DNA from: Arthrobacter cryoconiti
GTDB taxonomy: Bacteria; Actinomycetota; Actinomycetes; Actinomycetales; Micrococcaceae
DNA: 64,000 bases
NCBI RefSeq assembly: GCF_020905375.1
Contig: NZ_JAJJBU010000003.1
Coordinates: forward strand, 248,001-312,000
Direction: 5' to 3'
Positions 62,321-64,000 of this stretch are shown here, piece by piece. Below the pieces are notes generated by a model that worked only from the letters and a program-made list of their open reading frames with translations, did not search any database and was not told the DNA's origin. The position numbers and the translations under genes were made by a program. Within the stretch, counting starts at the first letter, position 1; every line of letters starts with the position of its first letter.

Positions 62321-63973
62321 TTAGCGCTGATCAGGGCAATAACGCGGCAGACTAAATTGCACTGTGGTGCCGACCCCGCGTTCGCTTTTGAGCGAGATGG
62401 TTCCGCCGTGCAGTTCCACGATCGCCTTGGTGATGAGCAAGCCCAGGCCAAGACCAGGGATTGCGGACTTAGCAACTGAACCGGCACGGAAGAACTTTGT
62501 GAAGGCTTCGGCCGCTTCGGCGTCATTCATGCCCATGCCTGTATCCGCTACTGAGCACACCACTTGATTCCCGCTCTCCCAGGCACTCACCCTGACGCTG
62601 CCTCCGTTGGGGGAATACTTGATGGCGTTGGAGATCAAATTATCTAAAACCTGCCCGATCCGCCCGGCATCCGCTGTCACTTGAAGTTCTTTGGACATCA
62701 GGTTCTCTAGTGTCACACCGTTCTCGGTGGCTGCCGGGGCTGCCGCGGCGAGGCTGTGGGCCACCAAGGGGCCCAGATCGGCGCAGGCGAGCTTGAGCGT
62801 CATGGACTGTGCAGAGAGCAGATCGGTCACTAAGCCAAGGAGTCTTTCGGCATTGCGCTCAATGATCTGAAGGGATTTGACGGCGTGTTCCGAGCGCGCC
62901 ACGTCGTCGTCTTCTAAGAGCAACCCTGTGAAGCCAAGAATGGATGTTAGCGGCGTGCGAAATTCGTGGGAGATATTAGCCACGAAGTCGTCTTTCGCTG
63001 CAAGGGCCGCGACCATCTCGGTAACGTCCTGGAAGGCCACTACTGAGCCGTAAAAGGCGCCGTCAGTGTCCATCATGGGACGCGCCGTGGCGGAAAGAGC
63101 ACGCCCGTTCTCAGGTGTTCCAACCCAAACCAGGACATCGGAGAAAGACTCTCCCCTGACTGCGCGATATACAGGACGGGCATTTTGGGCTAGAAGTGTT
63201 TTCTTATCCGGGCTAAAGACCAGCAAGTCTTTTGCGCTCGGATCATACTTTTTTACTGGCGAGGCTAAGGTATGAAATATTCGCTGCCGGCGATTGACCA
63301 CAAGATCGTTTCCTGCGGCATCGATGGCGACTAGTCCCACATTGACCGTGTTGACCACGGTATTGAGTAGTGCCTCGCCTCTTTGGCTGTCTTTAAGCAT
63401 GGTGCGCAGCTGCGCGTCTTTTGCCCGCAAGACTAAGCGTTGACTGTCCATGCTGTGGGTCATGATGGTGACAGTGATGGCGAATGCCAGCATCATGACG
63501 GGAAAGACTAGGGGCTTGGCCAACATATCCAGGGACACCGCGCCAGGAGCGGACACGATGGGAATCCAGACCATCGCCAAGATCACGGCAGAGCAGGCCG
63601 CAACTGACCGCTTTCGGGCTACCGCCGAGGTGCAGATCCAAAAGACAGGAAATAGTGCCAACAGTCCGGTAGACGCCACGGAATCGATGCTGCCTTGGCG
63701 CAACAATGCCACACCTGCGAAGTCCAGGTAAGGGATAAGGAGTGTGGTGGCATGAGAGAACTTCTCCCAGGGGACAAACAGACACGCTGCCAGCAAAACT
63801 GCCTGTGCCCAAAGTCCTGAAACAAAAAGCGGGTTAGTGAACGTGGCTGGGTAAAAAACAGCCGTAAGAACCATGATCAGGATAATGCTGATGGTCAGGG
63901 GCAGTTGCCGCAAGAACACCTTAGTTCTTGGCGAATAGAGATGGAAATCGCGAAACAATTGATTATTCGCCAT
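62321..63973 (-). CDS. Membrane-bound PAS sensor histidine kinase
   Basis: 550 residues. Five to six N-terminal membrane segments (about 24-175), a short coiled linker, a PAS domain (about 205-320, VVAFQDVTEM at its end) and a HisKA/HATPase core: phospho-acceptor H336 in ISHEFRTPLTSI, N box LDNLISNAIKYSP, G1 DTGMGMND and G2 GLGLGLLI. The response regulator is not adjacent in this window; it may lie beyond the right edge. Convergent with SulP, 22 bases apart. The start ATG at 63973 precedes about 27 bases of window edge. Confidence 0.92.
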   Translation of the reverse strand: MANNQLFRDFHLYSPRTKVFLRQLPLTISIILIMVLTAVFYPATFTNPLFVSGLWAQAVLLAACLFVPWEKFSHATTLLIPYLDFAGVALLRQGSIDSVASTGLLALFPVFWICTSAVARKRSVAACSAVILAMVWIPIVSAPGAVSLDMLAKPLVFPVMMLAFAITVTIMTHSMDSQRLVLRAKDAQLRTMLKDSQRGEALLNTVVNTVNVGLVAIDAAGNDLVVNRRQRIFHTLASPVKKYDPSAKDLLVFSPDKKTLLAQNARPVYRAVRGESFSDVLVWVGTPENGRALSATARPMMDTDGAFYGSVVAFQDVTEMVAALAAKDDFVANISHEFRTPLTSILGFTGLLLEDDDVARSEHAVKSLQIIERNAERLLGLVTDLLSAQSMTLKLACADLGPLVAHSLAAAAPAATENGVTLENLMSKELQVTADAGRIGQVLDNLISNAIKYSPNGGSVRVSAWESGNQVVCSVADTGMGMNDAEAAEAFTKFFRAGSVAKSAIPGLGLGLLITKAIVELHGGTISLKSERGVGTTVQFSLPRYCPDQR

Positions 63974-64000
63974 GATGGTTCCAGGTCCTTACCCATTCAA

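Overview
The window reads as a stretch of high-to-moderate GC actinobacterial chromosome, most likely from an Arthrobacter-like member of the Micrococcaceae. The evidence is the actinobacterial protein O-mannosyltransferase, an Rpf resuscitation-promoting factor next to rsmA and ispE, tRNA-Gln in front of glmU-prs-rplY-pth, a MoxR/DUF58/transglutaminase trio, frequent GTG starts, and SipW-type signal peptidase substrates of the family called alternate signal-mediated exported proteins. Genus is an inference; no rRNA gene is present. I see no insertion sequence, phage gene, integrase or CRISPR array.

Layout. 1-23.8 kb is core chromosome: SpoIIM-like and DUF1461 membrane proteins, the mannosyltransferase divergent from rsmI, a succinate-semialdehyde dehydrogenase, the tgpA-like/DUF58/moxR operon on the minus strand, then a plus-strand housekeeping series tatD, rpf, rsmA, ispE, an ABC-F ATPase, a DUF559 protein, tRNA-Gln, glmU, prs, rplY and pth. 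Three copies of an intergenic hairpin repeat follow stop codons in this part.

23.9-52.0 kb is accessory: two tandem giant LuxR-type ATPase regulators, a 491-bp regulatory and leader region, and a Wzx/Wzy-type exopolysaccharide locus. It has a priming phosphoglycosyltransferase, seven glycosyltransferase-like proteins, flippase, polymerase, a BY-kinase with a divergent low-molecular-weight tyrosine phosphatase, and an unusual trio (TagD-like cytidylyltransferase, CDP-alcohol phosphotransferase, PaaK-like ligase) that suggests a phospho-alcohol decoration of the glycan. A lipoprotein and a 1260-residue PKD/LamG/propeller protein close the plus-strand half. The part from about 33.3 to 38.9 kb is visibly richer in A+T.

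52.2-64 kb holds a separate sufS-sufU pair, an nhaA-vanZ operon, a degenerate Hpt-domain protein, a SipW signal peptidase operon with three likely substrates and one membrane-anchored partner, a SulP transporter beside a possible MerR remnant, and a PAS sensor kinase.

The most interesting point is the combination of an exopolysaccharide locus and a SipW/TasA-like fibre locus (matrix polysaccharide plus matrix protein), with the polysaccharide genes preceded by a helically phased GAGTA array and a leader RNA that can form mutually exclusive stems.
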